Shown: positions 22,525 to 31,022, counted from the stretch's first letter. The stretch: 31,720 nt of DNA from Clostridia bacterium (GCA_017412025.1 JAFQOY010000126.1:1-31720); one strand, 5' to 3'. Program-made: numbers and translations. Notes: generated by a model from the sequence alone, not told the origin.

Positions 22525-24837
22525 ATGAGGATAACCGGATTCTTCAGACGGTTTATGGTGCTGCCTGTGCGGCGCAGGCTCATGTGCCTTGCCGTCTGTT
22601 ATCTCGCCGGCGTCGTGCTGGCGCAGTCGGTTTGCGTATCTGCCGCATATACAGGGGTATTCTGCGCTCTTCTGGCCGTCTGTGCTGTTGTTTTGTACAG
22701 GCGGCGGAAGAGCGCTCTCTTGTGTATGGCGCTTGCGATGCTGCTGCTGGGCGTGTGCAGGGGCGGGGCTGAACTGTATACCTGCGATGCGGCGACAGCC
22801 TACGGCGTGACGATCACCGGCAGGGTATGCGCGATCGAGCGCGAAAGGCGCGTATACCTTGAAGATGTCATGATAGACGGTCAGACGCGTCTTTCGCGCC
22901 GCGCAGTTGTTACGCTGATGATCGATGAAGACGCGCCGGAAGCGCCGGGTGAAATCTGCGTCGGGCAGACAGTCGTTGGTACGGGTCGGCTTTTTGCGCC
23001 GGAGACGCCCAGAAATCCTGGCGGCGTCAACAAACGGATACAGGCAATCTGCGACGGGTATGAGCTGTCCGGATACATTCTGCCTGGATGGACCGCGCAG
23101 GGCAAGGCATGTTTTTCGCTGCGCGAATCGTTCCGCAGGATGCGCGTCCGGCTTCTTGGCCGCATGCAGCAGCTCTTTGGCGATCAGGCGCCACTCTTCT
23201 CGGGCATCATGCTGGGAGAGCGCAGCGCAATTGACCGGGAGGTAACGGCGGCCATGCGCCTGACGGGAACAGCGCATATTCTGACTGTTTCCGGCCTGCA
23301 TCTGTCGCTGATTGCCATGGCGTTTGGCAGTCTGATCAGACGCAGCGGTCTTTCCGGTTTTTCCGGTTTCTGTATGCTGGCAGTGCTGCTGTTCTTCTTT
23401 GGCGGTCTGACGGGGTTTGCGCCGGGCACCGTCCGCGCGCTGATTATGACGCTCCTTCGGGAGTGTTCGCGCCTGAGGGGGAGAAGGTATGAGCCGCTGA
23501 CGGTGCTTTCCGCTGCGGCGCTGGGAATGACGCTGGTTCGTCCGCTCTGGGTGATGGATGCTTCTTTTCAGTTTTCGTTCTTTGTCGTGCTGGGCATTCA
23601 GCTTCTTTCCCGCGGCGTCAGAGAAGCGCTTAGCCGCGGGATGCGCGGTCCGGTGTTTTTTGAGCGCATGCTGGACATGACCGCCATCAGCGTCAGCGCT
23701 CAGCTGGCTGCCATTCCCATGCAGCTGCAGCTTTACGGATATATTCCGCTGTTTGCGCTGCCCATGAATCTGCTCGCCGGCGTCTTTGTGCAGCTGGCGC
23801 TTCTGGGCGCATGGATCTGCGTGGCCATCGGGTTTGCGATCCCGGCTGCCGCGCTGTTCCCCGCAGGGTTGCTGGGGCTTTCTGCGCAGGTCTTTGAGCG
23901 CATGAGCGTGTGGGCAGCTTCCTTTGATGCGGCAATTCTGCGCCTGCCTGCGCCGGGGTATGCCTGTGTGGTTCTCTTTGCAGGGCTGATGCTGCTTGCA
24001 AGCAGGCAGGTGCTCGTCAAGAAAGGGAGAAAGCGGTTGTCCGCGATGATCGCTTTGCTGATGATTGCGCTCTATCTGCCTGCCTTTTCGCCGGCGGCGC
24101 GCTATGTTCAGTTGGATGTGGGGCAGGGCGACGCCGCGGTAATCCGCAGAGGCAGGCGCGCAGTGCTGGTGGACGTCGGCCCGGCGGACAGCTATGAGGC
24201 GCTTCGCTATCTGCGCCATGAGGGACTGTTCCCGCAGGCCGTCATACTGTCGCATCTGGATGAGGATCATGCGGGTGCGCTGGGCGTGCTGCTTGATTCT
24301 GAAATCGGGATCCCGGCAATCGTCATGGCGGATGGCGCGATGGATCATGAGGTCTCTTCTGCTGTGGAGAACGCGCTTGACCGCGCGCTTGAAGCCGACG
24401 TCAGCATCCGCACGGTTCAGCAGGGCGACCGGATGTCCGTATCCGGCATGCGCATGGATGTGCTTTCGCCGACACAGGCGCTCAGGGGCAGCAACGAACG
24501 TTCACTGCTTATCCGGGCAGAAATGGAGGGGATCACGCTTCTGTTGACCGGCGATCTGCCGTCCGGCTGCGAACCGGTGATTCTTCCGGAATGCGACGTG
24601 CTCAAGGTTGCGCACCATGGCAGCAAATATGCGACGAGCGATGCGCTGATTGCGATGACGCAGCCGGAGATTGCCGTCATCAGCGTGGGCGCAGACAATC
24701 CTTACGGCCATCCGGGAAAGCGCGTGCTTGAATCGCTTGAAGCGATCGGAGCGGATGTGCTGCGCACGGATCGGGATGGATGTATCACGCTCTGGCTGCA
24801 GGACGGAAGCATCAGAAAGGAATGCTATTTTCCCTGA
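22525..24837 (+). CDS. comEC: DNA internalisation-related competence protein ComEC/Rec2
   Basis: 770-aa membrane protein that forms the channel for single-stranded DNA during transformation. Order of parts: two or three N-terminal membrane helices, a DUF4131/OB-like region (about 85-190), the Competence membrane domain (about 215-500, with LTGTAHILTVSGLHLSLIA and GFAPGTVRALIM), and a C-terminal metallo-beta-lactamase domain (from about 530) with LDVGQGDAA, SHLDEDHAG (His577, Asp579, Asp581, His582), LLTGDLP and AHHGS (His697, His698). All metal motifs are intact and the length is full. AAAGG lies just before ATG 22525, and only 3 bases separate it from the MATE stop, so it belongs to the operon. 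Confidence 0.95.
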   Translation: MRITGFFRRFMVLPVRRRLMCLAVCYLAGVVLAQSVCVSAAYTGVFCALLAVCAVVLYRRRKSALLCMALAMLLLGVCRGGAELYTCDAATAYGVTITGRVCAIERERRVYLEDVMIDGQTRLSRRAVVTLMIDEDAPEAPGEICVGQTVVGTGRLFAPETPRNPGGVNKRIQAICDGYELSGYILPGWTAQGKACFSLRESFRRMRVRLLGRMQQLFGDQAPLFSGIMLGERSAIDREVTAAMRLTGTAHILTVSGLHLSLIAMAFGSLIRRSGLSGFSGFCMLAVLLFFFGGLTGFAPGTVRALIMTLLRECSRLRGRRYEPLTVLSAAALGMTLVRPLWVMDASFQFSFFVVLGIQLLSRGVREALSRGMRGPVFFERMLDMTAISVSAQLAAIPMQLQLYGYIPLFALPMNLLAGVFVQLALLGAWICVAIGFAIPAAALFPAGLLGLSAQVFERMSVWAASFDAAILRLPAPGYACVVLFAGLMLLASRQVLVKKGRKRLSAMIALLMIALYLPAFSPAARYVQLDVGQGDAAVIRRGRRAVLVDVGPADSYEALRYLRHEGLFPQAVILSHLDEDHAGALGVLLDSEIGIPAIVMADGAMDHEVSSAVENALDRALEADVSIRTVQQGDRMSVSGMRMDVLSPTQALRGSNERSLLIRAEMEGITLLLTGDLPSGCEPVILPECDVLKVAHHGSKYATSDALIAMTQPEIAVISVGADNPYGHPGKRVLESLEAIGADVLRTDRDGCITLWLQDGSIRKECYFP

Positions 24838-24881
24838 TGACTGTATAAAAGAACATGAAATAGACGCCTCAGGGCATATAC

Positions 24882-25715
24882 ATGAAACAGTATGGTCTTG
24901 GGGGAAACGGAATGAAGAGACGTCCTGCGCATCTGCGCATGCAGCATATAAAGGGAATAAAAGAGAGGCGGCCTGTTCTGCTCAGCATTCCCGTGGACGA
25001 AATCCTGCCGGGGGAAACGTCCGCATCAGAAAGGCGGAATGCGGATATCGCGCCGCTCTGCGCATCCATCGCGCGCCATGGGCTTCTTCAGCCGGTTGTT
25101 GTCCGGCGCGAAGAGCGCACGGGCCGGTTTTCGCTCGTCTGCGGCGAAAGGCGTCTTGCTGCCTGCCGCCTGCTGGGATCAAGGGAGATTGATGCGCTGC
25201 TGATCAGCGCGGACAGATATGAAGCGGCAGCGTGTTCTCTGGAGGAGCATGCGGTGAGGCGCGCGCCCTGTGCGCTTGACGAGGCGCGGATGGTCAGCCG
25301 TCTTGGCGCGCGGCAGGTGCAGCCGGCATATGTGCTTGCTGACGGCAGAGTTGCGAAACTGGCCGCGCTTTTGACATTGACGCCGGAAACGCTTGATACA
25401 GCGGAGAGAGCAGGGATGACCATGGAACAGATGATCCCGCTTCTGAATGTGCGAAGAGAGGACCGACAGCTTGAGGCGGCGATGATCATCGCCGAACGCC
25501 AGCTGACGCCGGCACAGGCCAGACGTCTTGTATCCGGCCCGCCTGCAGGAGCGGGCTTCCGCGCGGCAGAGGGAAAGCGAAAGGCGGTTCGAGCCTCGCT
25601 TGAAGAGATAGGGGCTGTCGTGAAGCGCCTGCGCATGTCGGGTATCCGGGCAGAAATGACGTGTGACGGGGAAAAGGGCCTGCTGAACATACAAATCTCC
25701 TGGCGAGCAAATTAA
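24882..25715 (+). CDS. ParB/Noc-like protein with diverged CTP-binding and HTH regions
   Basis: 277-aa protein. Residues 32-110 form a ParB N-terminal domain: IPVDEILPGE, a GLLQP motif (67-71) and GERRLAACRLLG (88-99), which match the CTP-binding motifs of ParB/Noc. The third motif, ENxxR in Spo0J, is here EEHAVR (121-126), with Asn changed to Glu. The region expected to hold the KorB-like helix-turn-helix (about 138-215) keeps the usual spacing but has a poor HTH. No parA neighbours it, so it is not the chromosomal parB locus. ATG 24912, after GGGGGAAACGGA, would give 267 aa and is a good alternative start. It lies 44 bp after comEC and could be read from that operon. Confidence 0.8.
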   Translation: MKQYGLGGNGMKRRPAHLRMQHIKGIKERRPVLLSIPVDEILPGETSASERRNADIAPLCASIARHGLLQPVVVRREERTGRFSLVCGERRLAACRLLGSREIDALLISADRYEAAACSLEEHAVRRAPCALDEARMVSRLGARQVQPAYVLADGRVAKLAALLTLTPETLDTAERAGMTMEQMIPLLNVRREDRQLEAAMIIAERQLTPAQARRLVSGPPAGAGFRAAEGKRKAVRASLEEIGAVVKRLRMSGIRAEMTCDGEKGLLNIQISWRAN

Positions 25716-25815
25716 TTTGGACGGTCAGCAGGAAACCGAAGAATTTTATAGAACTGTATAAAGTCTGAAAGCCTGAGACGACGGCATATGTCCGCTTGAT
25801 ATATGGAGGGTATTT

Positions 25816-26688
25816 ATGAAGTACACGATTATTACAGATTCCTGCTGCGATCTCAATCCGCAGCTTGCTGTGCAGTTTGAGCAGCTGACCATCATACCGA
25901 TGACCTACAGCATGAACGGAGAGACCAGCCAGGACACGACGGATCCCGAGGCGATCCACGCATACTATGACAGGCTGCGCAATGGCGATACGTCGACTAC
26001 GTCGCAGATTTCGCCCGCTGAGTTCTACGACGTATACAGCGAGCATGTGAAAAATGGTGAAAAGCTGCTCTGCGTCCACTTCTCTTCCGGCCTTTCCGGT
26101 ACGTATAATTCCGCCTGCATTGCCAGGGAGATGGTGCTTGAAAACCATCCGGACGCTGTGATTGAACTGGTGGATACGCTTTCTGCCAGCGCCGGCGAAG
26201 GACTGATGGTGTATGACGCGCTGGTGAACCGCGATGCGGGCATGGATATTGCTGAAAATGCGAAGCAGCTGCGTGAGCATGCGCTTGAATATGCGGCGTG
26301 GTTTACGGTGGACGATCTGCACTTCCTCAAGCGCGGCGGCCGCTGCTCTCCGTCTGCGGCGTTCTTTGGCTCGATGCTGAGCATCAAGCCCGTGCTGCAC
26401 GTGGACAACGAGGGCAAGCTGATTGCGCGCGTGAAGGTGCGCGGCAGAAAACAGGCGCTCAAGGCGCTGGCGGAGAAGTTTGGCGAGCTTGGCGGCGATA
26501 CGCAGAGGATGACCTTCATCAGCCATGGCGACTGCGAGCAGGACGCCCTGATGGTCAGGGATATGATCGTTGAGATGTACGGCTGTGATCCGGATAAGGT
26601 CGTTATCAGCCATATCGGTCCGGTGATTGGCAGCCATTCCGGCCCGGGCACCGTTGCGTTCTTCTTCCATGGAAAAAACAGAGGCTGA
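25816..26688 (+). CDS. DegV family protein (fatty-acid-binding, FakB-like), second copy
   Basis: 290-aa DegV-fold protein with DSCCDL at the N-terminus, TSTTSQISPAEF (the TS-x-x-S/T-P motif around the fatty-acid head group), HFSSGLSGTYNSA, FLKRGGRCSPSAAFFG and the C-terminal GPVIGSHSGPGTVAFFF. It is closer to the common FakB pattern than the copy at 1319-2173, whose DST/S and SSGLSGT motifs are altered. GGAGGG lies before ATG 25816. The preceding 100 bp shows only an isolated TATAAA (25757-25762) without a matching -35. One base separates its stop from the tadA ATG. Confidence 0.93.
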   Translation: MKYTIITDSCCDLNPQLAVQFEQLTIIPMTYSMNGETSQDTTDPEAIHAYYDRLRNGDTSTTSQISPAEFYDVYSEHVKNGEKLLCVHFSSGLSGTYNSACIAREMVLENHPDAVIELVDTLSASAGEGLMVYDALVNRDAGMDIAENAKQLREHALEYAAWFTVDDLHFLKRGGRCSPSAAFFGSMLSIKPVLHVDNEGKLIARVKVRGRKQALKALAEKFGELGGDTQRMTFISHGDCEQDALMVRDMIVEMYGCDPDKVVISHIGPVIGSHSGPGTVAFFFHGKNRG

Positions 26689-26689
26689 G

Positions 26690-27136
26690 ATGCACGGAGA
26701 TTGGATGCGCATGGCGCTTGACGAGGCATACGCGGCGCTTGAAAAAGGGGAGGTTCCCGTCGGCGCTGTGGTTGTCTGCGACGGAAAGGCAGTTGCCCTG
26801 GCGCACAATGAGCGCGAAGCGCTCTGCGATCCGACTGCACATGCCGAGGTGCTTGCGCTTCGCCGCGCCGCATTGGCGCTTGGCCGCAGGCGGCTTGACG
26901 GGTGCAGGCTGTATGTGACGCTTGAGCCATGCCCGATGTGTGCCGGCGCGATTGTGATGTCCGGCGTTGACGGCGTGTATTACGGCGCTTCCGATCCGCA
27001 GGCGGGCTGTGCCGGCAGCGTATATGCACTGCCGGAGGATCCTGCATTCGGCAAGAGGATCCCCTGCATGGGCGGCCTCCTTCAGGAGGAATGCGGACAG
27101 GCCTTAAACGCTTTTTTTGGCAGCATAAGGGAATAG
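26690..27136 (+). CDS. tadA: tRNA-specific adenosine(34) deaminase
   Basis: 148-aa zinc enzyme that deaminates A34 to inosine in tRNA-Arg(ACG), so one tRNA can read three arginine codons. The zinc ligands and proton shuttle are His51-Ala-Glu53 (TAHAEVLAL) and PCPMC with Cys81 and Cys84. The TadA-typical DPQAGCAGSVY loop follows. I chose ATG 26690, one base after the degV stop, because TadA normally starts within a few residues of the WM-x-x-AL helix; an in-frame ATG at 26669 inside degV would add 7 residues. AGAGG lies 5 bases upstream. It ends at a hairpin terminator. Confidence 0.95.
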   Translation: MHGDWMRMALDEAYAALEKGEVPVGAVVVCDGKAVALAHNEREALCDPTAHAEVLALRRAALALGRRRLDGCRLYVTLEPCPMCAGAIVMSGVDGVYYGASDPQAGCAGSVYALPEDPAFGKRIPCMGGLLQEECGQALNAFFGSIRE

Positions 27137-27144
27137 CGAATCGG

Positions 27145-27175
27145 GCGGAACGGCGCATGCCGTTCCGCTGTTTTT
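27145..27175 (+). terminator. Terminator after tadA
   Basis: GCGGAACGGC (27145-27154), a 4-base loop, GCCGTTCCGC (27159-27168), then TGTTTTT. A perfect 10-bp stem 8 bases after the tadA stop. Confidence 0.93.
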
Positions 27176-27213
27176 GTGCGATGTCCAAACAGCGCTTTTC
27201 CATCTGTTTGATC

Positions 27214-27242
27214 TTGACAAGGCCAATGCGTGCATGTATATT
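27214..27242 (+). promoter_or_regulatory. Promoter of the lysA-type gene
   Basis: Perfect TTGACA (27214-27219), a 17-bp spacer and TATATT (27237-27242). The predicted start near 27249 gives a leader of about 48 bases. It lies just downstream of the tadA terminator, so the gene is an independent unit. Confidence 0.8.
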
Positions 27243-27296
27243 GATGAAGATTCATGTTATGCAGTTCCGCACGTACGGGCGGAGAAAGAGGAACAT

Positions 27297-28559
27297 ATGA
27301 CCGAGAAGAAACCGTTTATCACGCTTGAACAGGCGAAGGAGATCATCAGGACATATCCGACGCCCTTTCATATTTATGATGAGGAAGGCATCCGTAGAAC
27401 TGCACGTGCGCTGAATGAAGCGTTTGCGTGGAATCCGGGTTTCAGGGAGTATTTTGCCGTCAAGGCAACGCCCAATCCCTTTATCCTCAAGATGCTTCAT
27501 GAGGAAGGCTGCGGCGTGGACTGCTCGTCCGTGACGGAACTGATGCTCGCCCGCGCCGCCGGGTTTTCGGGCAGCGAGATCATGTTTTCGTCAAACGAGA
27601 CGCAGGGGAGCGAGTTCGCCTTTGCAAACAGCCTGGGCGGTGTCATCAATCTGGATGACTTCACGCTGATTGAAACGCTCGAGGAAGCGTGCGGCATTCC
27701 GGAGACGGTTTCCTGCAGGTTCAATCCGGGCGGAGAGTTTGCCATCGGCAATGAGATTATGGATCAGCCGAAGGATGCCAAATACGGCATGACGCGCGCC
27801 CAGCTGACGCAGGCATATCGCCTGCTGATGCAGAAGGGAGCCAGGCGCTTCGGCCTGCATGCGTTCCTTGCTTCCAATACGCTGACGAACGCTTACTATC
27901 CGACGCTGGCGCGCATTCTCTTTGAGATTGCGGTGGAGCTGCACCAGGAGACGGGCGCGCATATCGCGTTCATCAATCTTTCGGGCGGCGTCGGCATTGC
28001 GTATCGTCCAGAAGATGAAAGCAACGACATTTACGCCATTGGCGAGGGCGTCAGGAAAGCGTATGAAGAGGTGCTTGTGCCTGCGGGTATGGGCGACGTG
28101 GCGATCTGTACGGAGCTGGGCAGGTTCATGCTTGCTCCAAACGGCGCGCTGGTGACGACCGCCTGCCATGAAAAGCATACCTATAAGGAATACATCGGCG
28201 TTGACGCCTGCGCCTGCAATCTGATGCGTCCGGCGATGTACGGCGCTTATCACCACATTACGGTGCTTGGCAAGGAGAATGCCGAGCGGGAATGCGTGTA
28301 TGATATTGTGGGCAGCCTGTGCGAAAACAACGATAAGTTTGCTATCGACAGAAGAATGCCCCGCATTGACAGGGGAGATATCCTGTATATTCATGACACG
28401 GGCGCGCATGGCTTCTCTATGGGCTACAATTATAACGGAAAGCTGCGCAGTGCTGAGCTCATGCTCAGACAGGATAAGACCGTTCAGCTGATCCGCCGCG
28501 CGGAGACGCCTGCTGATTATTTTGCGACGTTTGATTTTACGGACCTGAAATTCGAATAA
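27297..28559 (+). CDS. lysA: Diaminopimelate decarboxylase family (fold III PLP decarboxylase)
   Basis: 420-aa PLP enzyme of the alanine-racemase-fold decarboxylase group, which as LysA converts meso-diaminopimelate to lysine. Lys56 in EYFAVKATPNP is the expected Schiff-base lysine. The PLP phosphate loop reads NLSGGVGIAY, and TELGRFML lines the substrate pocket. The second-subunit motif is CENND with Cys342, where Bacillus and E. coli LysA have CESGD. Near the C-terminus GYNYNGKLRSAELML replaces the usual YNxRPRPAEV. These differences mark a clostridial-type subgroup usually labelled LysA; another carboxylated substrate is possible. GAGGA lies 5 bases before ATG 27297. Confidence 0.82.
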   Translation: MTEKKPFITLEQAKEIIRTYPTPFHIYDEEGIRRTARALNEAFAWNPGFREYFAVKATPNPFILKMLHEEGCGVDCSSVTELMLARAAGFSGSEIMFSSNETQGSEFAFANSLGGVINLDDFTLIETLEEACGIPETVSCRFNPGGEFAIGNEIMDQPKDAKYGMTRAQLTQAYRLLMQKGARRFGLHAFLASNTLTNAYYPTLARILFEIAVELHQETGAHIAFINLSGGVGIAYRPEDESNDIYAIGEGVRKAYEEVLVPAGMGDVAICTELGRFMLAPNGALVTTACHEKHTYKEYIGVDACACNLMRPAMYGAYHHITVLGKENAERECVYDIVGSLCENNDKFAIDRRMPRIDRGDILYIHDTGAHGFSMGYNYNGKLRSAELMLRQDKTVQLIRRAETPADYFATFDFTDLKFE

Positions 28560-28580
28560 AAAACCGGCCGTCTGGCCGGT
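28557..28580 (-). terminator. Terminator of the serine hydrolase gene, also facing lysA
   Basis: ACCGGCC (28563-28569), a 4-base loop and GGCCGGT (28574-28580). On the minus strand the stem is followed by TTTTTT (28558-28563) and the lysA stop codon. It fits best as the minus-strand terminator, and the hairpin may also slow lysA transcripts. Confidence 0.85.
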
Positions 28581-28587
28581 AAGGGGA

Positions 28588-29817
28588 TTACAGCGTATTC
28601 ACCCATCCGAGCGCCTGCATGCGCCTGACAATGGGCTCATGCAGGCATTCGTCCTTGAGGTAGACATACCGGGCGGATGTGGGCAGCATTCTGCCGTCTG
28701 TCCAGCGGATCTGCGCCGCGCCGCGTTCGTCAAGGCCGTACTCTGAGAGCGCTGTGCCCTCAGGGGGCGTGATGTGGGAAATGCGGTTGTGGCACCGGTT
28801 CCCAAGGAACACTTCAAACACACCCAGCACGGGATCGATGACGATGTGATTCCCGGTGAAACCGCTCAGGGCGAATGCATTTGCGCTTGTATATGCAGGC
28901 ACTTCGCTCAGCCTCTGATTGGGATGCTTCGTAAAGCACATCAGGCCCATCGGCTGGCGGTATGAGCCGTCCGCGTTCCATTGGCCGGTTCTGTTCCTGC
29001 CGATGGAGAGCAGCGTTTTCTGGCTGAGCAGCCTGCCGCTGAGCAGCGCCTGCGCAAAGCGGATCATGTCCTCTTCGGCGGAAAACAGGCCGGCATGGCC
29101 GCACAGATCAGCGCCGCCGCCTGAAAGCAGAAGTGCCTTGGGATCGTGCACGGCGCCGCACGGCGTATCGGTGCGCATCGTGTATGTGCTGCGGACGATG
29201 CGGTGTTCATAATTATAGCAAAGGCAATGCTTTTTTTCGCTTTCGGGTACGGCGGCATATGTCCGCGTCATGCCGCAGGGGATGAGAATGAAGTGCCTGA
29301 GCGCGTCGTAAAACGCCATGCCGGATCTGGCCTCGATCACATATTTGATGACCATGGCGTTGATGTCGGAATAAATCCGCACGGCGGGAAGCGGAGCAGG
29401 CTTTACGGAAAAAAGCCTGCGGAGCCCTTCCTTGCGGCTGTCTGCCGCGTCGATGCGCCCGTCTGTCTGCAGGCATGCGCGGTAGCAGAGCACATCGCGT
29501 ACGGTGACGCTTTTCAGGTTTTCAAATCTGGGGTCGATTTCGCCGACGCATTCGTCTAGATCAAGCGCGCCCTGCTCGAAAAGCATGAGCGCTGCTACAC
29601 AGGTGAACAGTTTGGTCAAGGACGCCAGATCGTAGATGCTCTTTTCGTCGATGGCGCGCAGGCAGGGGATCCATGCGCCGTCCTGAAGCTGAACCTCCTG
29701 CGCTCTGCCATAAGAAAGGGATTCGCTGGCGTCCCTTGTGCCGTAGATGGCGGTGATACCGGTGAGCATCCTGGATTCATCGCAAAGATAGCGCATATTG
29801 GACAAAAGAGTCTGCAT
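28588..29817 (-). CDS. Serine hydrolase, class C beta-lactamase/penicillin-binding-protein-like fold
   Basis: 409-aa protein without signal peptide, so probably cytoplasmic. The nucleophile motif SxxK is SLTK (Ser66, Lys69) in IYDLASLTKLFT. The second motif is YSD (Tyr149) in RIYSDINAM. The third is HAG (His241) in CGHAGLFSAEED, in the usual position for this esterase/peptidase-like branch. The segment that is normally LLTHTSGLP reads RDVLCYRACLQT here, a marked change near the active-site entrance. Substrate unknown; esterase or D-peptidase are both possible. GGAGGA lies 8 bases before ATG 29817. It is divergent from the M20 peptidase with only 43 bp between start codons. Confidence 0.88.
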   Translation of the reverse strand: MQTLLSNMRYLCDESRMLTGITAIYGTRDASESLSYGRAQEVQLQDGAWIPCLRAIDEKSIYDLASLTKLFTCVAALMLFEQGALDLDECVGEIDPRFENLKSVTVRDVLCYRACLQTDGRIDAADSRKEGLRRLFSVKPAPLPAVRIYSDINAMVIKYVIEARSGMAFYDALRHFILIPCGMTRTYAAVPESEKKHCLCYNYEHRIVRSTYTMRTDTPCGAVHDPKALLLSGGGADLCGHAGLFSAEEDMIRFAQALLSGRLLSQKTLLSIGRNRTGQWNADGSYRQPMGLMCFTKHPNQRLSEVPAYTSANAFALSGFTGNHIVIDPVLGVFEVFLGNRCHNRISHITPPEGTALSEYGLDERGAAQIRWTDGRMLPTSARYVYLKDECLHEPIVRRMQALGWVNTL

Positions 29818-29860
29818 GCGTGATTCCTCCGTAAGCATAATTGGGAAAGGAAATGAGAAG

Positions 29861-31015
29861 ATGGAAGCGATCCGACTCGATGAAACCGTCCTGCAGGATA
29901 TTGAGCGCATGCAGCCTCAGGTGATTGAGCTGATTAAGGCGCTGTGCGCAATCCCTGCGCCCAGCCATCATGAAGAGCGCCGCGCGGCGTTCATCTGCGA
30001 CTGGTTTATGAAGCGCGGCATGCATGCCGAAATCGACGAGGCGAAGAATGTGCGCGTCGGCATGGGGCTTGACGCGCATGAGGATATGGTCGTCATCATG
30101 GCGCATACGGATACGGTGTTTCCGGATATGGAACCCATGCCCCTGCGCGAAGAGGACGGAAGGCTGTACTGCCCCGGCGTAGGCGATGATACGACCAATC
30201 TGGCAGCGATGATGATGCTGGCGGCGTATCTGCACGAGAAGCAGTACGTGCCGTCCTGCGGCGTGCTGTTTGTCGCCAACGCCTGCGAGGAAGGGCTGGG
30301 CAATCTCAAAGGCTGTAAAGCTATTATGCATGCGTTCGGTCCGCGCGTCAAGGTGTTTCTCTCGCTGGATGGCGATGTGTCGCGCGTGTGCAACCATGCC
30401 GTGGGTTCTTCCAGATACAGAATTACGGCAAAGACGGAAGGCGGACACAGCTTTGCGGACTTTGGCCGCCGCAATGCCATTGAGGTGATTTCCAGTCTGG
30501 TCTGCATGTTTTACGGCCAGAGTGTTCCGCGCCGCGCGGGTACGGCGACGACGTACAATGTGGGCATGATTTCAGGCGGCACGTCGGTCAATACGATTGC
30601 GCAGCAGGCGCAGGTGCTCTATGAATACCGTTCCAGCGATGCGCAGGCGCTTTCTGTCATGCAGCGGCAGATGGAAGGTATTCTGCTTGCCGCTTCTTCT
30701 TCGGATGCGGATATCGAAGTGGAACTGCTGGGCACAAGGCCCTGTGCGCAGAATGTCGATCCCGCGGCGCTCAAGAGCCTGAGCTTTGCCTGCGCGGATG
30801 CGATCAAGATGTATACGGGAAAAATGCCCGTATTCAGCTCCGGCTCAACGGACTGCAACATTCCGCTTTCCATGGGCGTCCCTTCTGCATGCTTTGGCGT
30901 GTATATCGGCGAAGGAGAGCATACGCGCGAGGAATGGGTGGAAACCGGATCGATCTGCACGGGCATGAAGGCGGCGGCGAGCGTGCTGCTCAACTGGTTT
31001 GACGCGCGTGCGTGA
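29861..31015 (+). CDS. M20 family metallopeptidase (PepT-like di/tripeptidase or deacylase)
   Basis: 384-aa dinuclear zinc hydrolase. Metal and catalytic motifs are intact: AHTDTV (His82, Asp84), GVGDDTTN (bridging Asp109/110), ACEEG (catalytic Glu143 and ligand Glu144), a central dimerisation domain with GGHSFADFG, and a late SGSTDCNIP. Pattern and size match the peptidase T-like branch, which acts on short peptides in the cytoplasm; amidohydrolase activity cannot be excluded. ATG 29861 follows AAAGGA; upstream in-frame ATGs lie inside the divergent gene. It is followed 7 bases later by ogt and is likely cotranscribed with it. Confidence 0.9.
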   Translation: MEAIRLDETVLQDIERMQPQVIELIKALCAIPAPSHHEERRAAFICDWFMKRGMHAEIDEAKNVRVGMGLDAHEDMVVIMAHTDTVFPDMEPMPLREEDGRLYCPGVGDDTTNLAAMMMLAAYLHEKQYVPSCGVLFVANACEEGLGNLKGCKAIMHAFGPRVKVFLSLDGDVSRVCNHAVGSSRYRITAKTEGGHSFADFGRRNAIEVISSLVCMFYGQSVPRRAGTATTYNVGMISGGTSVNTIAQQAQVLYEYRSSDAQALSVMQRQMEGILLAASSSDADIEVELLGTRPCAQNVDPAALKSLSFACADAIKMYTGKMPVFSSGSTDCNIPLSMGVPSACFGVYIGEGEHTREEWVETGSICTGMKAAASVLLNWFDARA

Positions 31016-31022
31016 GAGCCGC

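Noticed and set aside
21109..24348. A very long open frame on the minus strand across MATE and comEC, and similar long ones at 4596-6596 (minus), 10244-11830 (plus) and 11722-13248 (plus)
   Set aside because: They are antisense to clear genes, rich in Arg, His and Gln from GC-rich complementary codons, have no recognisable domain or ribosome binding site, and follow codon bias of the real genes.
22525..24837. Claim that the organism is naturally transformable
   Set aside because: ComEC alone is widespread and no other uptake gene is in the window.
25757..25762. TATAAA as a promoter for the second degV gene
   Set aside because: No -35-like sequence at 16-18 bp and no TGn extension; the evidence is too thin to list.
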